This document shows, one piece after another, positions 16,727 to 24,328 of a stretch of 38,871 nucleotides of DNA; position 1 is the stretch's first letter, and each line of letters starts with the position of its first letter. The notes beneath the pieces were generated by a model. That model did not search any database. It was not told the DNA's origin and was given only the letters and a program-made list of their open reading frames with translations. This DNA comes from an uncultured Caulobacterales bacterium (GTDB lineage Bacteria; Pseudomonadota; Alphaproteobacteria; Caulobacterales; Caulobacteraceae). The position numbers were made by a program, and so were the translations under genes. The stretch is from NCBI GenBank assembly GCA_903837135.1, contig CAILTK010000107.1, forward strand, positions 1-38,871. The letters are read 5' to 3'.

Positions 16727-18403
16727 TCAGTGCATGAAGCTGGCGAACTTGACCGTTCTGCCGGTCATGTTCTGATCCTGCCAGTTCTGTTCGAGGCCCA
16801 CCGTCTTGGTCCCATCGTCCCAGACGATCGTGAGGTAGGCCGTATAGTTCCAGCGGTCGTTTCCATTCGGATGAATGATGATGTCGAAGCTGCCGCTGGC
16901 CAGAAGTTCGTCCTGCGAGATGGGTTTGACCAGGTTGATGGGATATTCCTGCGTCGTCGTGTTGTCGCCGAACGCCGTATGCTGTCCGAGGTGACTCTGC
17001 GCGACGAGGCCGCCCGAACCGTTCTTGAACATGAGATCGACTTCGGTGTCCCAATCCTTGCCGTCGCCATCCTGGTGGAAGTGTACGGACGCGGATTTCA
17101 ACATCCGCGGGCTGGCGGCGTACTTCGTGCCGTAGATGGTGGCGACCTCAGCGACCGGCTGAAAGTCGAGATAGCTCAGGTGGTAGGAAAGCGGGATGCC
17201 GTATTCCTGGGGCCCCGTACTGCCCTTGGAGATGTTGATGGAGTTACGGATATATTGGACCAGACCCTTGGCGACGGTGTCCGGCGTCATCGAAGTGAGG
17301 ACGCCTTCCTGGGCGGTCGCGCGGCCTCCTCTGGCCACGGCGGTCACCTGCATGCTGTTCATGACCGACGTCTGATGATCGCTGAAGCTGCCCGTGCCGG
17401 AGACGCCGGCATAGCTCACGGCCGCCTGCAAAGTATCGAGCATGTCGCTGGCCTTGCTCTTGGAGCTCGCCAGAATGTAGAGCTCGGAGCCGTATGTCAC
17501 TGAATCGATGTATAGGGGTGGATTTCCCGGCGCGATATAGCGCTTCGCCAGCTCAAGGCTAAGATTCTTGTCGAAAAAGGCGTCGTCGCCGGCGGAAGTG
17601 TCGGTGGACTTCGGATCGAAGGTGACGGTGAAATATTCCTGGCGACAGTACACCAGGATGTGATTTTCGGCCGTATTCGTCGTTTGACTGAAGGCGTTCT
17701 TGACGCTGGCGATGTCGAGGTAGCTCAGCGAGGCGTCGACCTGATAGGCCGCCTGGTCCGAATTGTACACCTGGCTATAGCTGCAATAGGTCGAGCCGCC
17801 CTGGTCGGGCGCATAGGGTTGTCCCGTCAGATTGGCGACGGCGTTCTGAACCGTCGAGCTGTTCACGACCGCGAGGTCCTGCGACTGACTGCCCCGGCTG
17901 AAGTGAATGCCGTCGATCGTGATCGTGCCGCCGCTCCTGAGCAGGGGATTTTCCACCAGATGGCCCGTTCGGATGTCCTTGTCCCGCCCCTGGACGATGG
18001 CCCCGGGATAGAGCGCCGCGGCGTTGGCGTCGGCGACCTCGAGGTCCGGAAGGGTTCCCGACTCGAGCTTCTGCGGCCCGCTTCCCAGCGTATAGGCGTA
18101 CCCGCTCTCCGAGCCGCTGGCCTGACGGATGAGCTGGTAGAGCGCGTCCGGATCGGACGCTGCGGCCGCCGCGTGGAGCGCGGGGCGTCGGTTGAGACTA
18201 CGCAGTTTCAGGCGATGCGATTCCAGGTGCGAATTCGCCTGCTTGGCGAAGCCATAGCCAGCCACCTTGCCATTGACGCTCTGCGGCGGCTTTCCCGCCA
18301 GGTGGACGACGAAACTCGAGGCGTGCGCCCCTCCCAGGGGAAGGGCGGATACCGCCAGGGCTCCCAGAAGGGCGGTGTGTTTCATCCATTCGTTGCAGCT
18401 CAT
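16727..18403 (-). CDS. Secreted cholesterol-dependent cytolysin-like protein with altered C-terminal domain
   Basis: This 558-residue protein shows the core of the thiol-activated cytolysins (CDC family), toxins that assemble into large beta-barrel pores. Shared blocks are LYPGAIVQG (131-139), the hydrophobic ILVYCRQEYFTVTFD (249-263), PPLYIDSVTYGSELYI (295-310), a glycine pair in VTAVARGG (353-360) and YGIPLSYHLSYLDFQPVAEV (401-420), the last closely like pneumolysin's end of domain 3. From about residue 435 the sequence no longer resembles CDC domain 4, and the ECTGLAWEWWR membrane-binding loop is absent. A signal peptide ends near AHASS (residue 30). The ATG at 18403 has GGAGAG 7 nt upstream. 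GC content (near 57% where sampled) is below neighbouring genes, suggesting transfer. Pore formation and the target membrane are inferred. Confidence 0.85.
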   Translation of the reverse strand: MSCNEWMKHTALLGALAVSALPLGGAHASSFVVHLAGKPPQSVNGKVAGYGFAKQANSHLESHRLKLRSLNRRPALHAAAAASDPDALYQLIRQASGSESGYAYTLGSGPQKLESGTLPDLEVADANAAALYPGAIVQGRDKDIRTGHLVENPLLRSGGTITIDGIHFSRGSQSQDLAVVNSSTVQNAVANLTGQPYAPDQGGSTYCSYSQVYNSDQAAYQVDASLSYLDIASVKNAFSQTTNTAENHILVYCRQEYFTVTFDPKSTDTSAGDDAFFDKNLSLELAKRYIAPGNPPLYIDSVTYGSELYILASSKSKASDMLDTLQAAVSYAGVSGTGSFSDHQTSVMNSMQVTAVARGGRATAQEGVLTSMTPDTVAKGLVQYIRNSINISKGSTGPQEYGIPLSYHLSYLDFQPVAEVATIYGTKYAASPRMLKSASVHFHQDGDGKDWDTEVDLMFKNGSGGLVAQSHLGQHTAFGDNTTTQEYPINLVKPISQDELLASGSFDIIIHPNGNDRWNYTAYLTIVWDDGTKTVGLEQNWQDQNMTGRTVKFASFMH

Positions 18404-18453
18404 CGCTCGGCTCTCCGTGGTCCTGCCGCCAGATGCGGTCAGGTTCGGAAGAA

Positions 18454-18572
18454 CCGCCTCCCGTGATCGGGTGAGAGGCGGCGAGATCCTCCGGCGCCGG
18501 ACGCCGGCCGGGCCGCCGCCCTGGCGCGACGAGTTTGGATCGCTGAGGTTTTCCGACGCCGCACGGCGTCGG
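18454..18572. promoter_or_regulatory. Two strong palindromes between cytolysin-like and EAL genes
   Basis: In the 245-nt divergent gap are two inverted repeats. One, at 18454-18481, has arms CCGCCTC / GAGGCGG with an inner CCCG / CGGG pairing, about 50 nt upstream of the cytolysin start. The other, at 18553-18572, has perfect arms CCGACGCC / GGCGTCGG and a 4-nt centre, about 77 nt upstream of the EAL gene. They may be operators or leader hairpins; the sequence alone does not decide. Confidence 0.4.
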
Positions 18573-18648
18573 CCTCCGTCAGCCGGCGCGAGGACTTTCT
18601 TAGGGTTGGAGGGGTAGCCTGCGGTCGTCTTCAGCGTGAGTAAGAAAC

Positions 18649-19419
18649 ATGACGGTGGGCTGCGAAGGGTGCCGCGAAGGACAAGGTTTCGATCGTCCGT
18701 TCTCGATGGCCTTCCAACCGATCGTCGATCTCACCTCGGGCGCCGTATTCGCGCACGAAGCCTTGGTTCGCGGGCCGAACGGCGAGGGCGCGCAGACGGT
18801 CCTCTCGGCCGTCGATCCAGACAACCGGTACGCGTTCGACCAGCAATGCCGCGTCAAGGCGATCGAGCTGGCCACGCGCCTGAAGCTGGCGGACCAAGGC
18901 GCACGCCTTTCGATCAACTTCATGCCCAACGCGGTCTATGAGCCGCGCGCCTGCATCCGCTCGACCCTCGCTACCGCGATGCGCACCGGCTTTCCACTCG
19001 ATCGGATCATCTTCGAATTCACCGAGGACGAGCGTCTCGACACCCAGCACATCCTGGGCATTCTGCGCACCTACCGCGCCATGGGCTTCAAGACGGCGAT
19101 CGACGACTTCGGCGCCGGCCACGCCGGCCTTTCGCTGCTGACCAAGTTCCAGCCGGACATCGTCAAGCTCGACATGGACCTGATCCGCGGCATCGACGCC
19201 GACCCGGTCAGGCGCGCGGTGGTGAAACACGTCGTCGGCCTGCTCGGCGAGCTGGAGGTCACCGCGATCTGCGAGGGCGTGGAGACCCGCGACGAACTCG
19301 TCACGCTCCGCGACCTCGGGGTGAACCTGGTGCAGGGCTTTCTGCTGGCCAGGCCCGCGTTCGAGGCGCTCGCCGAACACACGCCGCCCCGGCGATTGCT
19401 GTCGCAGCGGGCGGCGTAG
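18649..19419 (+). CDS. EAL-domain cyclic di-GMP phosphodiesterase
   Basis: A 256-residue stand-alone EAL domain that linearises cyclic di-GMP. Catalytic and metal-binding residues look complete: E37 of HEALVRG, N90 of SINFMPN, E123 of FEFTED, the D152-D153 pair of IDDFGAG, K173 of VKLD, E209 of CEGVET and Q229 of QGF. There is no membrane segment and no obvious sensor domain, although the first 15 residues carry two cysteines (VGCEGC). The ATG at 18649 has only a weak purine-rich stretch upstream. It is divergent from the cytolysin-like gene, so shared regulation is possible but unproven. Confidence 0.93.
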   Translation: MTVGCEGCREGQGFDRPFSMAFQPIVDLTSGAVFAHEALVRGPNGEGAQTVLSAVDPDNRYAFDQQCRVKAIELATRLKLADQGARLSINFMPNAVYEPRACIRSTLATAMRTGFPLDRIIFEFTEDERLDTQHILGILRTYRAMGFKTAIDDFGAGHAGLSLLTKFQPDIVKLDMDLIRGIDADPVRRAVVKHVVGLLGELEVTAICEGVETRDELVTLRDLGVNLVQGFLLARPAFEALAEHTPPRRLLSQRAA

Positions 19420-19483
19420 GGGCTGACGAGGCAACCGTCGCCCCGCGTCACGAGTTGCTCACCGGCAACCGAGGTCGACGCCC

Positions 19484-19552
19484 ATGTTCCTGATCTATCT
19501 GCTGTACCGGCCGGTCATCGTCAGTTTGATGCGGCGGGCCATCTCGCGTTAG
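19484..19552 (+). CDS. Possible 22-residue membrane peptide
   Basis: A short frame encodes a peptide starting MFLIYLLYRPVIVSL and ending RRAISR: a hydrophobic stretch followed by a positively charged end, as in small inner-membrane proteins. GAGG at 19471-19474 lies 9 nt upstream of the ATG. The stop codon is immediately followed by a two-hairpin repeat that could end transcription. It lies 64 nt after the EAL gene and may be cotranscribed. No family is known to me, and chance cannot be excluded for so short a frame. Confidence 0.4.
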   Translation: MFLIYLLYRPVIVSLMRRAISR

Positions 19553-19664
19553 GGCAAACCGCCCTTAAACGGAATCCTATAAGGGCGGATAATTTGCTCC
19601 AGAGTTTGAAGTTTAGAGCGCCGCTGGAGCGAAAACCGGTTCCCGCTTTTCGCGCGGCGACCTA
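19551..19664. repeat. Two-hairpin intergenic repeat, copy B
   Basis: Hairpin 1 is a perfect 9-bp stem, CCGCCCTTA (19559-19567) with TAAGGGCGG (19580-19588), followed by ATAATTTG. Hairpin 2 pairs AGAGCGCCGC (19615-19624) imperfectly with GCGGCGACCT (19654-19663) around an inner GCGAAAA / TTTTCGC pair. It fills the gap between two convergent frames, so it may end transcription from both sides. The copy at 21657-21760 has the same layout. Confidence 0.75.
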
Positions 19665-19670
19665 GAGCCG

Positions 19671-20249
19671 TCAGCCCGGGTCGATCTCGAGCCACCCGTC
19701 GGGACCGAAGCGAAACGACGTCGGAGCCTCGGCGATATGGGTTCGCAGGCCCGACCGGGTCTCGTGGCGGTCGTCGATCCACGCCGTGACCGTCACGCTC
19801 CGCCCGTGAGTCGTCACCGTGGGACCATGGCCGGGATGGTCTAGGTCCTCTTCCACGGTCTCGCCGGAGGGCAGACCCACCCGGAGCCAGGCCAGCGCCA
19901 AGGCGCGGCGCCTGCTCGGCGTCGCCCGCTCCCAACCGCGCGACCGCAGAGCGGCCTGCGTCAGTTCGCTGAAGGCGCCTCCGTCCCGGGCGGACGGATC
20001 GTGTGCCGGGAGCCAGCGCCCGCGCACCAGCGCACCGACAAAAAAGGACGCGGAGTCCGGATTTGAACGCTGGAACACGTGAACCTCGCGAAACCCGGCG
20101 AGATCGCGGAGAAATACGCCGTCGAGCCCGGCGATGTGGCGCCTGACCACGGGCCGCATCGCCGGGGTCAATGGCGCCGCCGCGCCCATCGCCGGGACCG
20201 CGATCAAACCGATCGCCGCCCCGACGGCGATAGCCGCCACGCCGCTCAC
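19671..20249 (-). CDS. Hypothetical exported protein
   Basis: A 192-residue protein I do not recognise. The first 25 residues (VSGVAAIAVGAAIGLIAVPAMGAAAP) form a signal peptide or membrane anchor. The mature part has RPVVRRHIAGLDGVFLRDLAGFREVHVF, a basic middle and a WIDDRHETRSG region, ending in WLEIDPG. The GTG at 20249 overlaps the upstream gene's stop (GTGA), so the two are translationally coupled. Longer forms starting upstream would run through the neighbouring gene. With its partner it probably encodes a pair of envelope proteins of unknown role. Confidence 0.6.
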   Translation of the reverse strand: MSGVAAIAVGAAIGLIAVPAMGAAAPLTPAMRPVVRRHIAGLDGVFLRDLAGFREVHVFQRSNPDSASFFVGALVRGRWLPAHDPSARDGGAFSELTQAALRSRGWERATPSRRRALALAWLRVGLPSGETVEEDLDHPGHGPTVTTHGRSVTVTAWIDDRHETRSGLRTHIAEAPTSFRFGPDGWLEIDPG

Positions 20250-20728
20250 GGCATTTCGTTCCGCTCGAGCAGTTTTGAGCGGATCCGGCTCGCCAGGTCC
20301 TTCGGCGCCCACCGCGCGCCGCCCTCCAGCGGCTGGCGGGCGCACAGCAGCGCCTCCTCATACCCCGCTACACTTGAAGGCCGAATAGACTCGCCCCGCG
20401 TCCGCGGCCGAAAACCCCAGACGAACTGGCCATCCAGAGTATAGGCGCTCATGGAGGCGTGCGTTATACGATGTTTCCCGCAATCGATAGTCCAGTTGCT
20501 GATCGTATAGTCATACGCTTCGCCCTTCATGAAAAGCGCCGGTCGAGACAAGATCGTTATGGTCTGAAAACTCTCGGAACTCCCGACGGCCGTCACACTC
20601 TGCTTATCCAGATAGATGGCGCTTTCGGTCTGCCAGGCCACCGGGATGAATTCCCCGTCCGTAGGAGCCAAGTGGCCGTTTGACCACAAGGCCACGCTCG
20701 TCGCGAGGATTGCGCCCGGGCGGATCAT
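20246..20728 (-). CDS. Hypothetical exported protein, adhesin E-like fold possible
   Basis: A 160-residue protein with a short signal-like N-terminus (MIRPGAILATSVALWSNG). The pattern of a tryptophan strand, AIYLDKQSV, TITILSRP, a tyrosine-rich YDYTISNWTIDCGKHRI and a final AYTLDGQFVW recalls the small surface-adhesin protein E-type domain found in many proteobacterial lipoprotein-like proteins. The match is by pattern only. GC content falls to about 48% near 20460-20520, well below the window's norm, which suggests recent acquisition. The ATG at 20728 has no clear ribosome binding site. The next gene overlaps its stop by 4 nt. Confidence 0.55.
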   Translation of the reverse strand: MIRPGAILATSVALWSNGHLAPTDGEFIPVAWQTESAIYLDKQSVTAVGSSESFQTITILSRPALFMKGEAYDYTISNWTIDCGKHRITHASMSAYTLDGQFVWGFRPRTRGESIRPSSVAGYEEALLCARQPLEGGARWAPKDLASRIRSKLLERNEMP

Positions 20729-20951
20729 GGTCGCGGGGTCTGGTTGGTCGCGGGCACGCCGAACTCCGATCGTGGCGTGGAGCGTGCGATCGGGGCGCCC
20801 TCGCCGCGTCCCCCGATCGGAGGATGCGATGCGATCCGGGCGCTCACTCCCGCGCGGCGGACGGCTCCCCTGTCGGCGCCCTCACCCGATCGAGGGATGG
20901 AGGCGGACCGCTGAAGCCGGATGATGGCGCGACGAAAACGGAGCCCGATCC

Positions 20952-21656
20952 ATGCAAACCGCCCGCCGTATGCTCAAGGCCATAGGAGCCGCGCTATGGC
21001 TTTCAGCGACGGCGGCCGCCGGCCAGTCGCTGCACGTCGAAAGCCCGGCGGCGCTGTCGCCCGGCCCCAACCAAGGCAGCGTGGACAGTTTCGTCGGCCC
21101 CCACTTCTGGGCGTTCACCGCCCTGCCCGGCCACTTCCATCTGGTGTTCAGCGGCGGGACGCCCCAGGAAGGCTTCGCCATCGGCGGTCGCGCCGCCGTC
21201 GGCATCGCCTTCGCCCCGGCGTCTCGCACCTCGCGCTACACCACAAAGGAATCGGCGCAGGCGACGGTGTTCGATGGCGTGGTCGATCATCCCCAACGCG
21301 TCGTCGTCGAGGTCGAGCCCCGCAAGAGCCCGCTTGTCCGGCAGACCACCGACTATACCCTCACGCTCACGGGCGATGTCGACGGCGCTCCCCACGCGGC
21401 GCGGGCCCGGGACAGCGGCCAGCAGATCGTCGGCGTCTACGTATCAAAGATCAGCGACGCCGGAGCGGTGCGGTTTTCGCCCGACGGGTCGATCACGGCG
21501 TCCAATGGCGCACACGGGACATGGACGCTGTTCGACGCCCAGTCGCGGATCTATTCGATCGACCTCGGCGGTATGCGGTTTACAGCCACGCTTTCCCCCG
21601 GCCGGGGTCTGATCGACACCGGAAATCACAATCTGATCTTCGAGATGCAGCGCTAA
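20952..21656 (+). CDS. Hypothetical exported protein
   Basis: A 234-residue protein I do not recognise. Residues 1-24 form a signal peptide ending AAAGQS. The rest is predicted mostly beta: HFWAFTALPGHFHLVFSGG, GVAFAP-like and YTLTLTGDVDG strands, then SPDGSITASNGAHGTWTLFD and FTATLSPGRGLIDTGNHNLIFE. GGAG at 20940-20943, 8 nt before the ATG, supports the start. It is immediately followed by repeat copy C and then the winged-helix/TPR regulator. The glycine- and strand-rich make-up suggests a periplasmic or surface protein, but no function can be assigned. Confidence 0.65.
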   Translation: MQTARRMLKAIGAALWLSATAAAGQSLHVESPAALSPGPNQGSVDSFVGPHFWAFTALPGHFHLVFSGGTPQEGFAIGGRAAVGIAFAPASRTSRYTTKESAQATVFDGVVDHPQRVVVEVEPRKSPLVRQTTDYTLTLTGDVDGAPHAARARDSGQQIVGVYVSKISDAGAVRFSPDGSITASNGAHGTWTLFDAQSRIYSIDLGGMRFTATLSPGRGLIDTGNHNLIFEMQR

Positions 21657-21760
21657 GGCAAACCGCCCTTAGACGGAATCGTTCAAGGGCGGACAATTTG
21701 CCCTGGAGCCTGACGTTCAGAGCGCCGCTGGAACAGTTCCCACGTTTCGCGCGGCGCTCT
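21657..21760. repeat. Two-hairpin intergenic repeat, copy C
   Basis: It starts at the stop codon of the preceding gene. Hairpin 1: CCGCCCTT (21663-21670) with AAGGGCGG (21685-21692). Hairpin 2: a perfect 10-bp pair AGAGCGCCGC (21719-21728) with GCGGCGCTCT (21751-21760). Shared words with copies A and B include GCAAACCGCC and ACGGAATC in the first part and AGAGCGCCGC in the second. Confidence 0.8.
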
Positions 21761-21899
21761 CGTTTGCGCCTGAATCCGCGGCCTCGATCGAATAGACGGG
21801 GCCTCCGTCGTCTCCCACGTGCGCCGCGATTGCGATCCAGAAACCGACCGCTATGCTTCCTCCGGGGCCGCCGGGACCGGCCTTCGGGGCGGGTTTTGC

Positions 21900-24230
21900 A
21901 TGGTCGAAGGCTTTCATGGCGCGGGGAGCTTTTTGTTTGGCGGCTTTCGCCTCGACCCCAACCGCCGTCAGCTTATGTTCGGGGACGACCCGGTGCTGCT
22001 CAGGCCCACCGGCTTCGATGTTCTGCTGTACCTCGTCGAGCATCCGTTGCGCGTGGTCGGAAAGGACGAGTTGCTCGACGCGGTATGGGCCGGCCGCACT
22101 GTCGAAGAATCCAACCTGAGCCAGAGCGTGTTCTGGCTTCGAAACGCCCTGGCGCAGTGCGGCGGCGCCGGCGCGGAGGGACTGATCGTCACCGCGCGCG
22201 GACGCGGATACCGTTTCACGGTCGAGCCGACCTGGGCGCCCGCCGACGGCGGCGAAGCGGCGATCTCCGCGGCGCGCGACACACCGCCGAGCCGCCCGGC
22301 GGAACCGGCGGCGCCCCCGGAGAAGGACGCGAAAGCAAGCGGTCGACGCCGGCGTCTTGTGGGCGTCGCCGCGGGCGCCGGGTCGGTCGCCGTCGTCCTG
22401 GCCGGCCTGATGGTCGGCGGACCGCCGCTGTTACGACGGGGCGTTCCGGCTCGGACCGGAAATTCCGTCGTCCTGGCCGATTTTCGGAATGAGACGCATG
22501 ACCCGATCTTCGATCGGAGTCTGGCCGACGTGCTCAGGATCGATCTCGGTCAGTCCCCCTACATCAATGTGGTGTCTGAAAAGCGCGCCCGCGACACCCT
22601 GGTCCTGATGAAGAAGCCGGCCGACGCCCCGCTTACCGCGGCGCTGGCGCAGGAGATCTGTGTAAGGGCCAACGCGAACACGGTCCTCGGCGGCGGGCTC
22701 GCCGCCTTCGGATCGCGGTACGTGCTGACCCTGATCGCGACGGACTGCTCCGGCCAACGGACGCTGGCGGCCGAAAAGGCCGACGTCGCCAATCGGGAAG
22801 CGGTGGTCCCCGCGCTCGATGGGCTGATCGCCAAGATCCGCAGCCGTCTTGGCGAGCCGGCGGCCTCGGTCGATCGCTTCAACGTGCCGTTGGCGGCGGA
22901 GAAGACAGGGTCGCTCGACGCACTGAAGGCGTATTCCGAGGGGGTCTGGATGGTCAACCACGGCCGCCGCCCGGAAGGCATCCAGCTCGAGCAGCGCGCC
23001 ATAGAACTCGATCCCGACTTCGAGATGGCCTACGCCGTCCTCGGGGCATCATATTACAACATCTTCGACTACAAGGACGCCAAGCTGAACATCAGCAAGG
23101 CCTATGCTTTGCGCAAGAACGTCAACGAGCGCTCGCAGATGCGCATTTCGGTGCTCTACGATCAGGTCGTCAGCAAGAACTACGATGCCGAACGGATGGC
23201 GCTGGCCGAGGGCCTCGCGCTTTACCCCAAGGACGACGTCAACTGGGTCAACTTCGCCAACCTCGAGGCGCTGACCGGCCATTTCGACAAGGCGATCACG
23301 TACGCCCAGCGCGCGATCGACCTGAACCCCCAGCTTGAACTGCCCTACTCCATCCTGGCGCGGGCGGATCTGGGCGCGGGTTTGCCGAAGAAGGGACTAC
23401 AGGATGCGCAATCGGCCATCCGGCGCGGCCTCGCCGGAGAGGCCACCCATCGTGAACTGATGCGTATCGCCTGGGACATGCGCGACAGCGCGGCGTTCGA
23501 GCGCGAGAAACTCTGGGCGGACCAGAACCCGCCGGCCTTCTCGATGAAGTTCGTCGAGGGCGAGGTCGCGTGGAGCCAGGGACGGATCAAGGAAGGCTCC
23601 GCTATCTTCGATGAAGCCTACAAGCTCAGCAAACAGCAGTCCGTCAGCGTCAACGCCAGCGCCTACGAGGCGAGACTGCTGGTCGACCTCGGCCTTCCGG
23701 CGGCCGCCCGCGCCAGGCTGGCTCTGACCGACGACCACGAGGACACCGACTACCTGTTCGCCCTGGCCGAACTGAACGAACCGGAGCGAGCCCGGCAGAC
23801 GCTGCTGAAGCTCCTCGGCGAATCCCCTTCGGACACCATGCTCAACAACGTGTTCGCGCCTGAGATCCGCGCCGTCCTGGCCCTGCGCGAGGGCAAGCCG
23901 CTCGGGGCCGTCGAGGCCTTGCAGCCGGCGCTTCCGTTCAGGGCGCGCAGCCCCGAGGTCGACTATCTGCTGGCCGCAGCCTATCTCGCCGCCGGCGACG
24001 GTCGGCGCGCGGCAGAGGGATTTGAGAGGATACGGGCGCACCAGGGCTGGTATCCGGAGACTCCGCTGTGCGTACTCGCCAGCCTCGGCCTGGCGCGCGC
24101 GCTGGTGCTAACCCACGATCTTCAGGGTGCGCGCCGCGCCTACCAGACGCTGTTCGCCGACTGGAAGAACGCCGACCCCGACCTGCCTATTCTGAATACG
24201 GCGCGCGCGGAATATGATCGGCTCAGGTAG
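21900..24230 (+). CDS. CadC-like membrane-anchored winged-helix regulator with TPR region
   Basis: A 776-residue protein. The N-terminus is an OmpR/ToxR-type winged helix (about residues 10-110: FGGFRLDPNRRQL, LLRPTGFDVLLYLVEHPLRVVGKDELLDAVW, SNLSQSVFWLRNAL, TARGRGYRF), the DNA-binding form used without a phospho-receiver. A proline-rich linker and a basic RRRR lead into one membrane segment (about 155-175). The periplasmic part first shows an adenylate-cyclase/TolB-like beta region (VVLADFRNETHDPIFD), then tetratricopeptide-like helices such as AIELDPDFEMAYAVLGASYYNIFDYKDAK. This layout resembles CadC-type one-component regulators that sense the envelope and bind DNA. The ATG at 21900 follows GGGGCGGG; the targets and signal are unknown. 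Confidence 0.85.
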   Translation: MVEGFHGAGSFLFGGFRLDPNRRQLMFGDDPVLLRPTGFDVLLYLVEHPLRVVGKDELLDAVWAGRTVEESNLSQSVFWLRNALAQCGGAGAEGLIVTARGRGYRFTVEPTWAPADGGEAAISAARDTPPSRPAEPAAPPEKDAKASGRRRRLVGVAAGAGSVAVVLAGLMVGGPPLLRRGVPARTGNSVVLADFRNETHDPIFDRSLADVLRIDLGQSPYINVVSEKRARDTLVLMKKPADAPLTAALAQEICVRANANTVLGGGLAAFGSRYVLTLIATDCSGQRTLAAEKADVANREAVVPALDGLIAKIRSRLGEPAASVDRFNVPLAAEKTGSLDALKAYSEGVWMVNHGRRPEGIQLEQRAIELDPDFEMAYAVLGASYYNIFDYKDAKLNISKAYALRKNVNERSQMRISVLYDQVVSKNYDAERMALAEGLALYPKDDVNWVNFANLEALTGHFDKAITYAQRAIDLNPQLELPYSILARADLGAGLPKKGLQDAQSAIRRGLAGEATHRELMRIAWDMRDSAAFEREKLWADQNPPAFSMKFVEGEVAWSQGRIKEGSAIFDEAYKLSKQQSVSVNASAYEARLLVDLGLPAAARARLALTDDHEDTDYLFALAELNEPERARQTLLKLLGESPSDTMLNNVFAPEIRAVLALREGKPLGAVEALQPALPFRARSPEVDYLLAAAYLAAGDGRRAAEGFERIRAHQGWYPETPLCVLASLGLARALVLTHDLQGARRAYQTLFADWKNADPDLPILNTARAEYDRLR

Positions 24231-24253
24231 GCGTCGCCTTACGCGTGGGCGTC

Positions 24254-24300
24254 GGAGCGCCGCCCGAAAAGTGGAACCCGGCTTTCGCTCCAACGGCGCC
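24254..24300 (-). repeat. Partial copy D of AGAGCGCCGC repeat
   Basis: GGAGCGCCGC is followed by CGAAAAGTGG, CCCGGCTTTCG and CGGCGCC. The inner 23 nt, read on the minus strand, match the inner part of copy B's second hairpin at roughly 18 of 23 positions. It lies between convergent genes ending at 24230 and 24329. Confidence 0.5.
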
Positions 24301-24328
24301 CTGAACTCGCGTCGTCCGCCCGGTCTCA

